Shown piece after piece: positions 8,926-15,711 of a stretch of DNA of 64,000 nt. The position numbers were made by a program, and so were the translations under genes. This stretch comes from JARDZU01 sp050742015 (GTDB lineage: Bacteria; Actinomycetota; Acidimicrobiia; Spongiisociales; ZC4RG35), in contig JBOGEV010000014.1 in NCBI GenBank assembly GCA_050742015.1, positions 41,657-105,656 of the forward strand, in the 5' to 3' direction. Under the pieces are notes generated by a model, which ran no database searches, had not been told where the DNA came from, and was given only the letters and a program-made list of their open reading frames with translations. Each line of letters starts with the position of its first letter. Within the stretch, counting starts at the first letter, position 1.

Positions 8926-9237
8926 TCAAGGCTGGGGTGGGGGGCCTCCGGTGGTTGCCGTGGTTCCTCCAGCGGTCCGTCCCGCCATCGATCCATAGAT
9001 GAGCACCAGCACAGCGGCTACGGCTACCTGAATCGCGAGCTTGATCCAGTCGATGCCGGAAGTATCGCCGACACCAACCCAGTCCGCGATCAGGCCGCCC
9101 AAGAGCGCGCCGGCGGCACCGATGAGGATGGTCATAACCATCGAGATGTTCTGCTTGCCGGGTAGCACGAGTCGAGCCAGCGGTCCGATGATGATGCCAC
9201 CGATCAGTGCTCCGATGAGCGTTGAGAGCCAGTCCAA
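8926..9237 (-). CDS. GlsB/YeaQ/YmgE-family small membrane protein
   Basis: About 103 residues with three hydrophobic, glycine-rich helices. The pattern GALIGGIIIGPLARLVLPGKQ followed by ILIGAAGALLGGLIADW is typical of the transglycosylase-associated / GlsB family of small stress-linked membrane proteins. Biochemical function is unknown. The start is read as TTG at 9237, with GGAGGAAGGAG six bases upstream; a more upstream ATG would read through the ribosome site. It is divergent from a second family member at 9366. Confidence 0.8.
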   Translation of the reverse strand: MDWLSTLIGALIGGIIIGPLARLVLPGKQNISMVMTILIGAAGALLGGLIADWVGVGDTSGIDWIKLAIQVAVAAVLVLIYGSMAGRTAGGTTATTGGPPPQP

Positions 9238-9365
9238 TGTGCGCTCCTTCCTCCGGACTCGCCGCAAACCCTAGACATGACCCTCATCCCCGTGCGGCCT
9301 GGATCGTTTCCTGGTTTTGGAGGAGGGGTAAGAAGGCAACACCCAACCACTCGGAGGTAGAGAAA

Positions 9366-9626
9366 ATGGGAATCCTGATTTGGTTGCTCGTCGGCCTGAT
9401 CGCTGGGCTCATCGCTCGCGCCCTGGTCCCCGGCTCGGACCCGATGGGAATACTCGGCACCCTCGTGCTCGGGCTCATCGGGTCGTTGGTCGGCGGCTTC
9501 CTCGGGAACTTGCTGTTTGACGCGCAATGGGATGTCTCAGCCGCCGGGATCATCGGCTCCATCGTGGGTGCCGTCATCGCCTTGTTGATCTACCGGGCGG
9601 CCAGGTCCTCGCGTACGGTGGCGTAG
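9366..9626 (+). CDS. Second GlsB/YeaQ/YmgE-family small membrane protein
   Basis: 86 residues, almost entirely three membrane helices (MGILIWLLVGLIAGLIARAL, then GTLVLGLIGSLVGGFLGNLL, then GIIGSIVGAVIALLIY). The ATG has GGAGG eight bases upstream. It is a paralogue of the divergent gene at 8926-9237 but shares little beyond the family pattern. The next gene starts three bases after its stop. The role is unknown; members are often associated with stress. Confidence 0.82.
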   Translation: MGILIWLLVGLIAGLIARALVPGSDPMGILGTLVLGLIGSLVGGFLGNLLFDAQWDVSAAGIIGSIVGAVIALLIYRAARSSRTVA

Positions 9627-9629
9627 CCG

Positions 9630-10376
9630 GTGCCGGCAACCGTCGACCGCGAACATGTGCTTCGCCTGGCTGAGCTCGGGGCGCCAATCGTGGACGTGCT
9701 GTCGCCCGACGAGCACCACCAGCTACGGATCGCCGGGTCGGCCGGGCTGTGGCTCAGAGAGCTGGATGCGGGATCGGTCGCCGGATTCGCAAAGGGCGAT
9801 CCCATAGTCGTCTATTGCCATGACCATCTCTGAGACATGAGCGCACGAGCCGCGTGGCGGCTCGAAGATCTGGGTTTCAGCGCGGTCTACGACTATGACG
9901 CCGGCCGGCAGGACTGGCAGGAATCCGGGCTCCCCATCGAAGGCAGTGAAGCGCGCGGGGCGATCGTGGCCGATGCGATCACGGTCGATCCCCCCAATTG
10001 CGGGCCAGACGACACTGTGGGCCGGGCCAGGAGCCTGCTCGGCAATGGCACCCAGGTGATCGTGGTCAATGAGCCGGGCATCGTCCTCGGTGTCATGCGC
10101 AAGGAGAGTTGGGATGCGGCTGACGAGACCTTGGTCGGAGAGGTGATGCGTCTCGGGCCGTCGACCGTACGACCCGGGTCGATGCTCGTACCCCTCCTGG
10201 AGCGGATGAAGGCCAAGGAAACCGAGTCGGTGCTCGTATCCGACCCTGAGGGCCGGTTGATCGGAGTCCTCGACCGATTCGACGGAGAGGCGTTCCTCTC
10301 GGGCGAGTCGATCGAGTCCAGGTTCGAGACATGCGACTCATGCCCCGGTTGGTGGCGGCACCGTCTCGTCTCCTGA
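9630..10376 (+). CDS. Rhodanese-CBS protein with in-frame TGA: candidate selenoprotein or interrupted gene
   Basis: One frame from GTG 9630 to the stop at 10374-10376 is broken only by TGA at 9831-9833 (codon 68). Residues 1-67 are the front of a rhodanese domain ending VVYCHDHL. After the TGA the same frame goes on with DMSARAAWRLEDLGFSAVYD, which completes the domain, followed by two CBS repeats (about residues 110-235). Related actinobacterial rhodanese-CBS proteins, as I recall them, carry Cys at this point (C-D-M/L-S), so TGA replaces a Cys codon. A perfect hairpin follows at 9846-9864. The downstream ATG at 9837 has no ribosome site. Alternatives are a nonsense mutation or a sequencing error. 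CBS pairs usually bind adenine nucleotides. Confidence 0.6.
9831..9833 (+). other. In-frame TGA, possible selenocysteine codon
   Basis: Codon 68 of the rhodanese-CBS frame, five residues after Cys63 in the YCHDHL active-site loop. Coding quality is the same on both sides. A TGC to TGA change would be a single base. Confidence 0.4.
9846..9864 (+). promoter_or_regulatory. Hairpin resembling a bacterial SECIS element
   Basis: CGAGCCG (9846-9852) pairs perfectly with CGGCTCG (9858-9864) around the five-base loop CGTGG. The loop starts 20 bases after the TGA and has a GU at its second and third positions, within the general limits described for bacterial SECIS elements. Caution: codons for the conserved residues R-A-A-W-R-L tend to form such a hairpin, so it may be incidental. 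Confidence 0.35.
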
Positions 10377-10495
10377 TTTCGAGATCGTGGGCGGTGAGGC
10401 GCGTCCGGCACGGCTTTCGTTCGGTTGCAGGAGGCCGGTGCCCAGCCGGGAAATCGTCGGAATCCCGGGTCGGGTTGCCTAACCTCACCAAACAT
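10377..10495 (+). promoter_or_regulatory. Intergenic region with leaderless-type ruvC promoter
   Basis: 119 bases without a gene. TAACCT at 10480-10485 lies ten bases before the ruvC ATG and no Shine-Dalgarno sequence is present, suggesting a leaderless or nearly leaderless transcript. Nothing else recognisable was seen. Confidence 0.45.
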
Positions 10496-11029
10496 ATGTT
10501 CGTGCTCGGCATCGATCCTGGCCTGTCGGCCACCGGGTATGGGGTGGTGGAGGGCGGGCACCCGCCGACCGCCGTCCTGGCCGGGGTGATCAGGACCGAT
10601 CCAAATGCTCCGACGACTGACCGGCTGGCGGAGTTGTTCGAGGGTTTGACCCAGATCATCGCCGACTCCAGACCCGACACGGTGGCTCTGGAATCGGTGT
10701 TCACCAACCAGAATCTGCAGACCGCCATCTCGGTGGGCCGGGCCTCGGGCGTTGCCCTCCTCGTCGCCGGCCGGGCCGGGCTCCCGGTCTCTGAATACGC
10801 CCCGACCGCGGTCAAGTCGGCCATCACCGGCGACGGGACCGCTTCGAAGGCCCAGATCCAGCAGATGGTGGCCCGCCTCCTCAGGCTGTCGGAGCCTCCC
10901 AAGCCGGCGGATGCTGCCGACGCCCTGGCCATTGCACTCTGTCACCTGCGGGCCGCTCCGTTGGAGATGTCTCTCCCTCTGAAGGGGGGAGTACCGGCGA
11001 AGCCGGGGATGGGGGAGGCTTTTCGATGA
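10496..11029 (+). CDS. ruvC: Holliday junction endonuclease RuvC
   Basis: Resolves Holliday junctions in concert with RuvAB. The 177-residue protein begins MFVLGIDPGLSATGYGVV, carrying the first catalytic Asp. Glu in ALESVF and the C-terminal DAADALAIAL acidic pair complete the RNase H-like site. The ATG at 10496 is the family start; the frame is open further upstream but unconserved. The last 20 or so residues (from MSLPLKGG) are encoded by a palindromic repeat and are not part of the conserved fold. The stop overlaps the ruvA ATG (ATGA). Confidence 0.96.
   Translation: MFVLGIDPGLSATGYGVVEGGHPPTAVLAGVIRTDPNAPTTDRLAELFEGLTQIIADSRPDTVALESVFTNQNLQTAISVGRASGVALLVAGRAGLPVSEYAPTAVKSAITGDGTASKAQIQQMVARLLRLSEPPKPADAADALAIALCHLRAAPLEMSLPLKGGVPAKPGMGEAFR
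10971..11016 (+). repeat. Palindromic repeat-like element forming the 3' end of ruvC
   Basis: Two nested hairpins: 10973-10979 with 10984-10990 around TGAA (one G-T pair), and CCGGC 10993-10997 with GCCGG 11001-11005 around GAA. An outer CTCTCCC/GGGGGAG pair closes them. The layout resembles REP-like intergenic palindromes, here read through in frame by ruvC. No second copy was noticed in the window. Confidence 0.45.
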
Positions 11030-11595
11030 TCGGCCGGCTCCGCGGTGTGCTCGTCTCCCGACGCGGGGACGTCGCCTCGATCGAGGTCGGTGGCGTGGGT
11101 TACGAGGTCACCCTCACCCCGCGTGGCCTCGCCGACCTGCCCGGACTGGGTGAGGAGGTGGTGGTACACACCCATACCCATGTTCGAGAGGACGAGATGA
11201 GTCTCTACGGGTTCGGCTCCGAGCCGGACCGGGACCTGTTCCGCGTCCTGCTCGGGGCAGGTGGTGTCGGTCCCAAGCTGGCGATGGCCATCTCCGGCAG
11301 CATGAGCCACCAGGAGATCGTGCGCGCCATCGTCACCGAAGATGCCGACGCCCTCACCGTCGTGCCCGGGGTCGGGAAGCGGGGTGCGCAGAAGATCGTC
11401 CTCGAGCTGGCGCCGAAACTGGCCGGGATCGATCCCGACGTGGTCGGTTCGCCAAGCACGGTGACGGTCCGTCAGGCACTGGAGGGCCTGGGCTACACCA
11501 CGGATGAGATCAATGGCGTCATGAGCGAGGTCGACCCGGATTCGAGCATCGAGAATCAGATCAAGACCGCCCTGCGGGCCCTGGCACGGGGATAG
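11026..11595 (+). CDS. ruvA: Holliday junction branch migration subunit RuvA
   Basis: Binds the four-way junction and loads RuvB. 189 residues. An OB-fold N-terminal domain (MIGRLRGVLVSRRGDVASIE; GVGYEVTLTP) is followed by helix-hairpin-helix motifs (LLGAGGVGPKLAMAI and VVPGVGKRGAQKIVLEL). The C-terminal domain (about 145-189) contains QALEGLGYTTDEI and contacts RuvB. The start overlaps the ruvC stop, and ruvB starts two bases after the ruvA stop. Confidence 0.97.
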   Translation: MIGRLRGVLVSRRGDVASIEVGGVGYEVTLTPRGLADLPGLGEEVVVHTHTHVREDEMSLYGFGSEPDRDLFRVLLGAGGVGPKLAMAISGSMSHQEIVRAIVTEDADALTVVPGVGKRGAQKIVLELAPKLAGIDPDVVGSPSTVTVRQALEGLGYTTDEINGVMSEVDPDSSIENQIKTALRALARG

Positions 11596-11597
11596 CC

Positions 11598-12611
11598 ATG
11601 AGGGAAGACTCCTTGCTCAATCCGACTCTCGAATCCGAAGAGGAGATCACGCTTCGGCCGAAGCGACTCGATGAGTTCATCGGCCAGGATCAGGTGCGGG
11701 AGCGTCTCCGCATCTCGCTCGAAGCGGCCCGAAAGCAGGGTCGGCCCCTGGACCATGTCCTCTTCTCCGGGCCCCCGGGTCTGGGCAAGACCACCCTTGC
11801 CGGGGTGATCGCCTATGAGCTCGAGGTCAAGATGCGGGTGACCTCGGGCCCGGCTCTCGATCGGCCCGGCGATCTGGCCGCCATTTTGTCCAATCTCGAT
11901 GTTGGCGACGTGTTCTTCATCGACGAGATCCACAGGCTCCCTCGGGCGGTGGAAGAGGTGCTCTATCCCGCCATGGAGGACTTCCAATTGGACATCGTGC
12001 TCGGCAAGGGGCCAACCGCCCAGTCGATCCGCCTCGACCTGCCCCGTTTCACCCTGGTCGGTGCCACGACCCGCAAGGGCACCGTCACCGCCCCACTTCG
12101 GGACCGCTTCGGCATCGAGGAGAAGCTCGACTACTACGAGCCGGAGCATCTGGCTGTGATTATTCGCCGTTCGGCGGGGATCATCGACGTCGACATCTCG
12201 GACGCCGCCGCCGCGATCATTGCCCGTCGCAGTCGATCGACTCCACGTATCGCCAACCGACTTCTGGCCCGGGTCAGGGACTTCGCGGTGGCGCGTGCGT
12301 CTGGTGTCATCGACACTCAGGTCGCCGAGGACGCGCTGTCGGTATTCGAGGTCGACGATCTCGGTCTGGACAAGGTGGATCGCTCGATCCTTGTGTCGAT
12401 AATCGAGAGGTTCGGTGGCGGGCCGGTCGGGCTTTCCACCCTCGCCATCGCCGTCGGCGAGGAGCCGGAGACGGTGGAGGACGCCTACGAGCCGTTTCTC
12501 CTGCAATCCGGGCTGCTAAAGCGAACACCACGTGGCCGGATGGCGACGGCCCGGGCTTATACCCATCTCGGGGTCGACCCACCGGCTGATTCTCAAGGGA
12601 CGCTGCTCTAG
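11598..12611 (+). CDS. ruvB: Holliday junction branch migration ATPase RuvB
   Basis: AAA+ motor that drives branch migration with RuvA. 337 residues. Walker A is GPPGLGKTT, Walker B is FFIDEIHRL, sensor 1 is VGATTRKG and the arginine finger region is APLRDRFGI. The C-terminal winged helix ends with RTPRGRMATARAYTHLG, typical of RuvB. ATG 11598 follows the ruvA stop by two bases. Confidence 0.97.
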   Translation: MREDSLLNPTLESEEEITLRPKRLDEFIGQDQVRERLRISLEAARKQGRPLDHVLFSGPPGLGKTTLAGVIAYELEVKMRVTSGPALDRPGDLAAILSNLDVGDVFFIDEIHRLPRAVEEVLYPAMEDFQLDIVLGKGPTAQSIRLDLPRFTLVGATTRKGTVTAPLRDRFGIEEKLDYYEPEHLAVIIRRSAGIIDVDISDAAAAIIARRSRSTPRIANRLLARVRDFAVARASGVIDTQVAEDALSVFEVDDLGLDKVDRSILVSIIERFGGGPVGLSTLAIAVGEEPETVEDAYEPFLLQSGLLKRTPRGRMATARAYTHLGVDPPADSQGTLL

Positions 12612-12655
12612 GCGTGGACCGGTCCCACATGCGAACGCCGCCTCCTCGCCACCGA

Positions 12656-12661
12656 TAGCCT
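12656..12661 (+). promoter_or_regulatory. Putative -10 element (TAGCCT) for leaderless queA
   Basis: TAGCCT ends nine bases before the queA ATG at 12671, in the 59-base gap after ruvB. No Shine-Dalgarno sequence. Confidence 0.45.
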
Positions 12662-12670
12662 TTGGCCTCG

Positions 12671-13684
12671 ATGCGGGTCGATGATTTCAAGTACTCATTG
12701 CCGGAATCATCGATCGCCCAGGCGGCGATAGAGCCCCGGCACGATGCCCGGCTCCTCGACACCCGGGACTCGACCGATCACCATTTTCTCGATTTGCCGC
12801 TCCTGCTCCAACCCGAAGACCTGGTGGTGGTCAACGAGACCAGGGTAAGGGCGGCCCGGCTGGTGGGTCGACGCCAGCACAGCGGGGGACAAGTCGAATT
12901 GCTTCTCCTCCGCGCTCGACCCGACGGGCTGTGGGAGGCGCTGGCCCGCCCCTCGCGCCGGCTGCGACCCGGGATTGTGATCCAGTTCCAGGGGCTCACC
13001 GCCGAGCTCGTAGAAGGACCGTCCGATGGCATGGTGGTCGTGGAGTTGGATGCTCCGGACGTCGAGGCGGCGATTACCGCGGCCGGGGAGATCCCACTTC
13101 CTCCATACTTCAGAGGGACCCTCGCAGACCGCGCCCGTTATCAGACGATGTTCGCCCGGGCAACGGGTTCCGCGGCGGCACCGACCGCCGGGCTCCATTT
13201 CACGCCGCAGGTGGTGAGCGGTCTCAGCGAACGGAGGATCGCCATCGCATCGGTGGACCTCCACGTAGGGCTCGACACCTTTCGCCCGATCGCTGCCGAA
13301 CGGATCGAGGACCATGAGATGCACCGGGAGTGGTGCTCGGTCCCGGAGAGGACTGCCGAGGCGGTCGATCGCACCCGGGCGAAGGGTGGCAAAGTGGTCG
13401 CGGTGGGTACCACAGTGGTTCGCACACTGGAGACATTTGCGACCGAGGCCGGGACCGTCGAGGCGGGGACCGCTGACACCGACCTCTTTCTCAAGCCGGG
13501 CGACCGGTTCCAGGTGGTGGACACCCTCATCACCAACTTCCACGTCCCGGGTTCGACCCTCGTCGTCCTGGTCGCGGCGTTCATGGGGGATCGGTGGCGG
13601 GAGGCCTATCAGACCGCCCTCGACCGGGGCTATCGGTTCCTGTCGTTTGGCGACGCCATGTATGCCGAGCGCGATCGCCCATAA
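12671..13684 (+). CDS. queA: S-adenosylmethionine:tRNA ribosyltransferase-isomerase QueA
   Basis: Transfers and isomerises the ribosyl part of SAM onto 7-aminomethyl-7-deazaguanine in tRNA, giving epoxyqueuosine. The protein begins MRVDDFKYSLPESSIAQ and contains VVNETRVRAARLVG, TGSAAAPTAGLHFT and LITNFHVPGSTLVVLVAAF, all family signatures. A TTG at 12662 is also in frame, but the ATG fits the family and lies nine bases after TAGCCT. It precedes tgt, so the queuosine insertion and modification steps sit side by side. Confidence 0.96.
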   Translation: MRVDDFKYSLPESSIAQAAIEPRHDARLLDTRDSTDHHFLDLPLLLQPEDLVVVNETRVRAARLVGRRQHSGGQVELLLLRARPDGLWEALARPSRRLRPGIVIQFQGLTAELVEGPSDGMVVVELDAPDVEAAITAAGEIPLPPYFRGTLADRARYQTMFARATGSAAAPTAGLHFTPQVVSGLSERRIAIASVDLHVGLDTFRPIAAERIEDHEMHREWCSVPERTAEAVDRTRAKGGKVVAVGTTVVRTLETFATEAGTVEAGTADTDLFLKPGDRFQVVDTLITNFHVPGSTLVVLVAAFMGDRWREAYQTALDRGYRFLSFGDAMYAERDRP

Positions 13685-13685
13685 T
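13680..13685 (+). promoter_or_regulatory. Putative -10 element (CATAAT) for tgt
   Basis: CATAAT overlaps the queA stop and lies seven bases before the tgt ATG. It is an imperfect version of the TANNNT pattern seen elsewhere in the window. Confidence 0.3.
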
Positions 13686-13692
13686 CGGGGCT

Positions 13693-14802
13693 ATGAGCGC
13701 GGTGAGCTGGACCCTGGGGGCTCGGGACGGAAAGGCCCGGGCCGGCTGGCTCGACACTCCCCACGGCCGGATCCCTACCCCGGCCTTCATGCCTGTCGGA
13801 ACCCGAGGGGCGGTCAGAGCCGTGGACAGTCGGGATCTGACCGGGGTGGGCGCCGACATCGTGCTTGCAAACACGTATCACCTCATGCTCCGACCGGGGG
13901 CCGGCTTGATCGCCAGGCTCGGCGGGCTTCACGAGTTCATGGCGTGGGATGGTCCGATCCTCACCGACTCGGGCGGGTTCCAGATCTTCTCGCTCGAGCC
14001 CGTGATCGATGAGGAGGGCGCCAGGTTTCGCTCGGTCTACGACGGATCGCTCGTGAGTCTCACCCCGGAAGGGGCGATGACGGCCCAGGAGGACCTGGGG
14101 CCGGACATTGCCATGGTGCTGGACGTCTGTGTCGGTCTCCCCGCGCCGACAGAGGTGGTGGAACTGGAGATGGAGCGGACGCTGCGATGGGCCGAGCGAT
14201 GCCTCCGAGCTCACACCCGGCCCGACCAGGCCCTGTTCGGCATCGTGCAGGGAGGTGTCGACCCCGACCTGAGGGCGAAGAGCGCAGCCCAAACCGCGGC
14301 GCTCGGTTTCCCCGGATTCGGGATCGGCGGGCTCTATGTCGGTGAGGGCGTGGAGGAGCGCAACCTGGCTCTGGAGGCCAGCTTCGCCGAGTTGCCCGAG
14401 GGAAAGCCCCGCTACGTCATGGGGCTCGGTGACACGACAGGTCTCCTCGAGGCCATTGCCCGGGGGGCGGACATGTTCGACTGCGTCCTCCCGACGCGGC
14501 TCGCCCGTCATGGCAAGGTGCTGACCCGAGCCGGCGATTTCAACCTCCGCAACGCCGAATTCGAAGCCGACGACAGGCCCATCGACCCCGGATGCAACTG
14601 CCCCACGTGCGCCACGTACAGCCGGGCGTACTTGAGGCATCTGGTGCGGATGAAGGAGTTCTCCGCCCACCGGCTGCTCACCATCCACAACCTGCGTTAC
14701 ACCCTCGATCTGATCTCCGATGCACGCCAGGCGATCGGAGAGGCCAGGTTCGGCGAATTCGTTGCCGTAGTGGCCCGTAACCGCTCCGGCGGTTCGCTGT
14801 AG
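13693..14802 (+). CDS. tgt: tRNA-guanine transglycosylase
   Basis: Exchanges guanine-34 for preQ1 in tRNAs with GUN anticodons. 369 residues. DSGGFQIFSL carries the active-site Asp and the substrate loop, followed by GIVQGG and GGLYVGE. PTRLARHGKVLT is also conserved. The zinc ligands are in CNCPTC and downstream LLTIHNLRY. ATG 13693 starts eight bases after the queA stop; the frame is open upstream into queA but not conserved there. Confidence 0.96.
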   Translation: MSAVSWTLGARDGKARAGWLDTPHGRIPTPAFMPVGTRGAVRAVDSRDLTGVGADIVLANTYHLMLRPGAGLIARLGGLHEFMAWDGPILTDSGGFQIFSLEPVIDEEGARFRSVYDGSLVSLTPEGAMTAQEDLGPDIAMVLDVCVGLPAPTEVVELEMERTLRWAERCLRAHTRPDQALFGIVQGGVDPDLRAKSAAQTAALGFPGFGIGGLYVGEGVEERNLALEASFAELPEGKPRYVMGLGDTTGLLEAIARGADMFDCVLPTRLARHGKVLTRAGDFNLRNAEFEADDRPIDPGCNCPTCATYSRAYLRHLVRMKEFSAHRLLTIHNLRYTLDLISDARQAIGEARFGEFVAVVARNRSGGSL

Positions 14803-14817
14803 ACGCTTCCCGCGGCC

Positions 14818-14823
14818 TAACCT
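14818..14823 (+). promoter_or_regulatory. Putative -10 element (TAACCT) for yajC
   Basis: TAACCT followed by a leader of roughly 28 bases that contains GGGAGGA six bases before the yajC GTG. Here the same -10 type drives a transcript with a leader. Confidence 0.4.
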
Positions 14824-14857
14824 CCGCCGGTCGATTTCACCCGATTGGGAGGATCAA

Positions 14858-15172
14858 GTGACCCACGTCGTCCTTGCTCAAGAGGCCGCCTCGAGCCCGC
14901 TGCCATCGTTGCTCTTCCTCGGGCTGATGGTCGTCGTCTTCTGGCTTTTCATCATCAGGCCGCAACGTCAGCGTGCCAAGAATCAGCAGGCCCTTTCCGA
15001 GTCACTGAGCCCCGGCGAAGAGGTGCGGACGATCGGCGGAATCCACGGGACCGTCGTGTCCGTGGACGAGGACAGCGTCGTGCTCAGGGTCGAAGAGGGA
15101 CGGATCCGGGTGTCCCGGAAGGCCATCGGCACGCGCGTGGGACCGGACAAGACAGAGCCCGAATCCAGCTGA
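14858..15172 (+). CDS. yajC: Preprotein translocase accessory subunit YajC
   Basis: A 104-residue single-span membrane protein of the Sec holotranslocon. The helix is at about residues 14-33, followed by the family block FIIRPQRQRAKNQQ and a soluble beta domain (GEEVRTIGGIHGTVVSVDED). The start is GTG with GGGAGGA upstream. In mycobacteria secD and secF follow; here the next gene is apt, so SecDF must be encoded elsewhere or be absent. Confidence 0.92.
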   Translation: MTHVVLAQEAASSPLPSLLFLGLMVVVFWLFIIRPQRQRAKNQQALSESLSPGEEVRTIGGIHGTVVSVDEDSVVLRVEEGRIRVSRKAIGTRVGPDKTEPESS

Positions 15173-15180
15173 TCCGGCCG

Positions 15181-15186
15181 TAGACT
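15181..15186 (+). promoter_or_regulatory. Putative -10 element (TAGACT) for leaderless apt
   Basis: TAGACT ends six bases before the apt GTG at 15193. No ribosome site is present. Confidence 0.5.
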
Positions 15187-15192
15187 CCCCGG

Positions 15193-15711
15193 GTGGAACA
15201 ACTCACTTCGCTGATTCGCGACATTCCAGACTTTCCCGAGCCGGGGGTCGTCTTCAAGGACATCACCCCGGTCCTGGCCGACGGGCCGGCATTCGCGGCA
15301 CTGGTCGATGCCATGGCCGAGCCGTTTCGCGACAGCGGGGTCACCAAGGTGGCCGGGATCGAAGCTCGTGGCTTCACCCTGGCGACGCCGGTGGCCGATC
15401 GCCTCGGCGCCGGGTTCATCCCGGTGCGGAAGCCGGGCAAGCTGCCGTATGAGACCGTACGAGAGGATTACACGCTGGAGTACGGAACCGATGCCCTCGA
15501 GATCCACACCGACTCCGCCCAACGCGGAGAGCGGGTCCTCCTCGTCGACGACGTGATCGCAACCGGGGGAACAGCGGCTGCCGCAATACGGTTGTTGAGG
15601 AAGATCGGCGCCGATGTGATCGGAATCTCTGTCTTCATCGAGCTCGCCTTCCTGGATGGCGCCCAGATGCTGGATGGTGTACCTCTACATGCCCTCGTCA
15701 CCTACGACTGA
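15193..15711 (+). CDS. apt: Adenine phosphoribosyltransferase
   Basis: Salvages adenine to AMP using PRPP. 172 residues. The PRPP loop is VLLVDDVIATGGTAAA, and IRDIPDFPEPGVVFKDITPV and GIEARGF are family signatures. The GTG start lies six bases after TAGACT. Its 3' end overlaps the likely relA start by 23 bases, so the two genes may be coupled, as in the apt-relA pair of mycobacteria. Confidence 0.96.
   Translation: MEQLTSLIRDIPDFPEPGVVFKDITPVLADGPAFAALVDAMAEPFRDSGVTKVAGIEARGFTLATPVADRLGAGFIPVRKPGKLPYETVREDYTLEYGTDALEIHTDSAQRGERVLLVDDVIATGGTAAAAIRLLRKIGADVIGISVFIELAFLDGAQMLDGVPLHALVTYD

Noticed and set aside
9837..10376. Treating the part after the TGA as a separate gene starting at ATG 9837
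   Set aside because: That ATG lies within the rhodanese active-site loop, three bases after the TGA, with no ribosome site or -10 element. A separate CBS protein would start with half a rhodanese domain.
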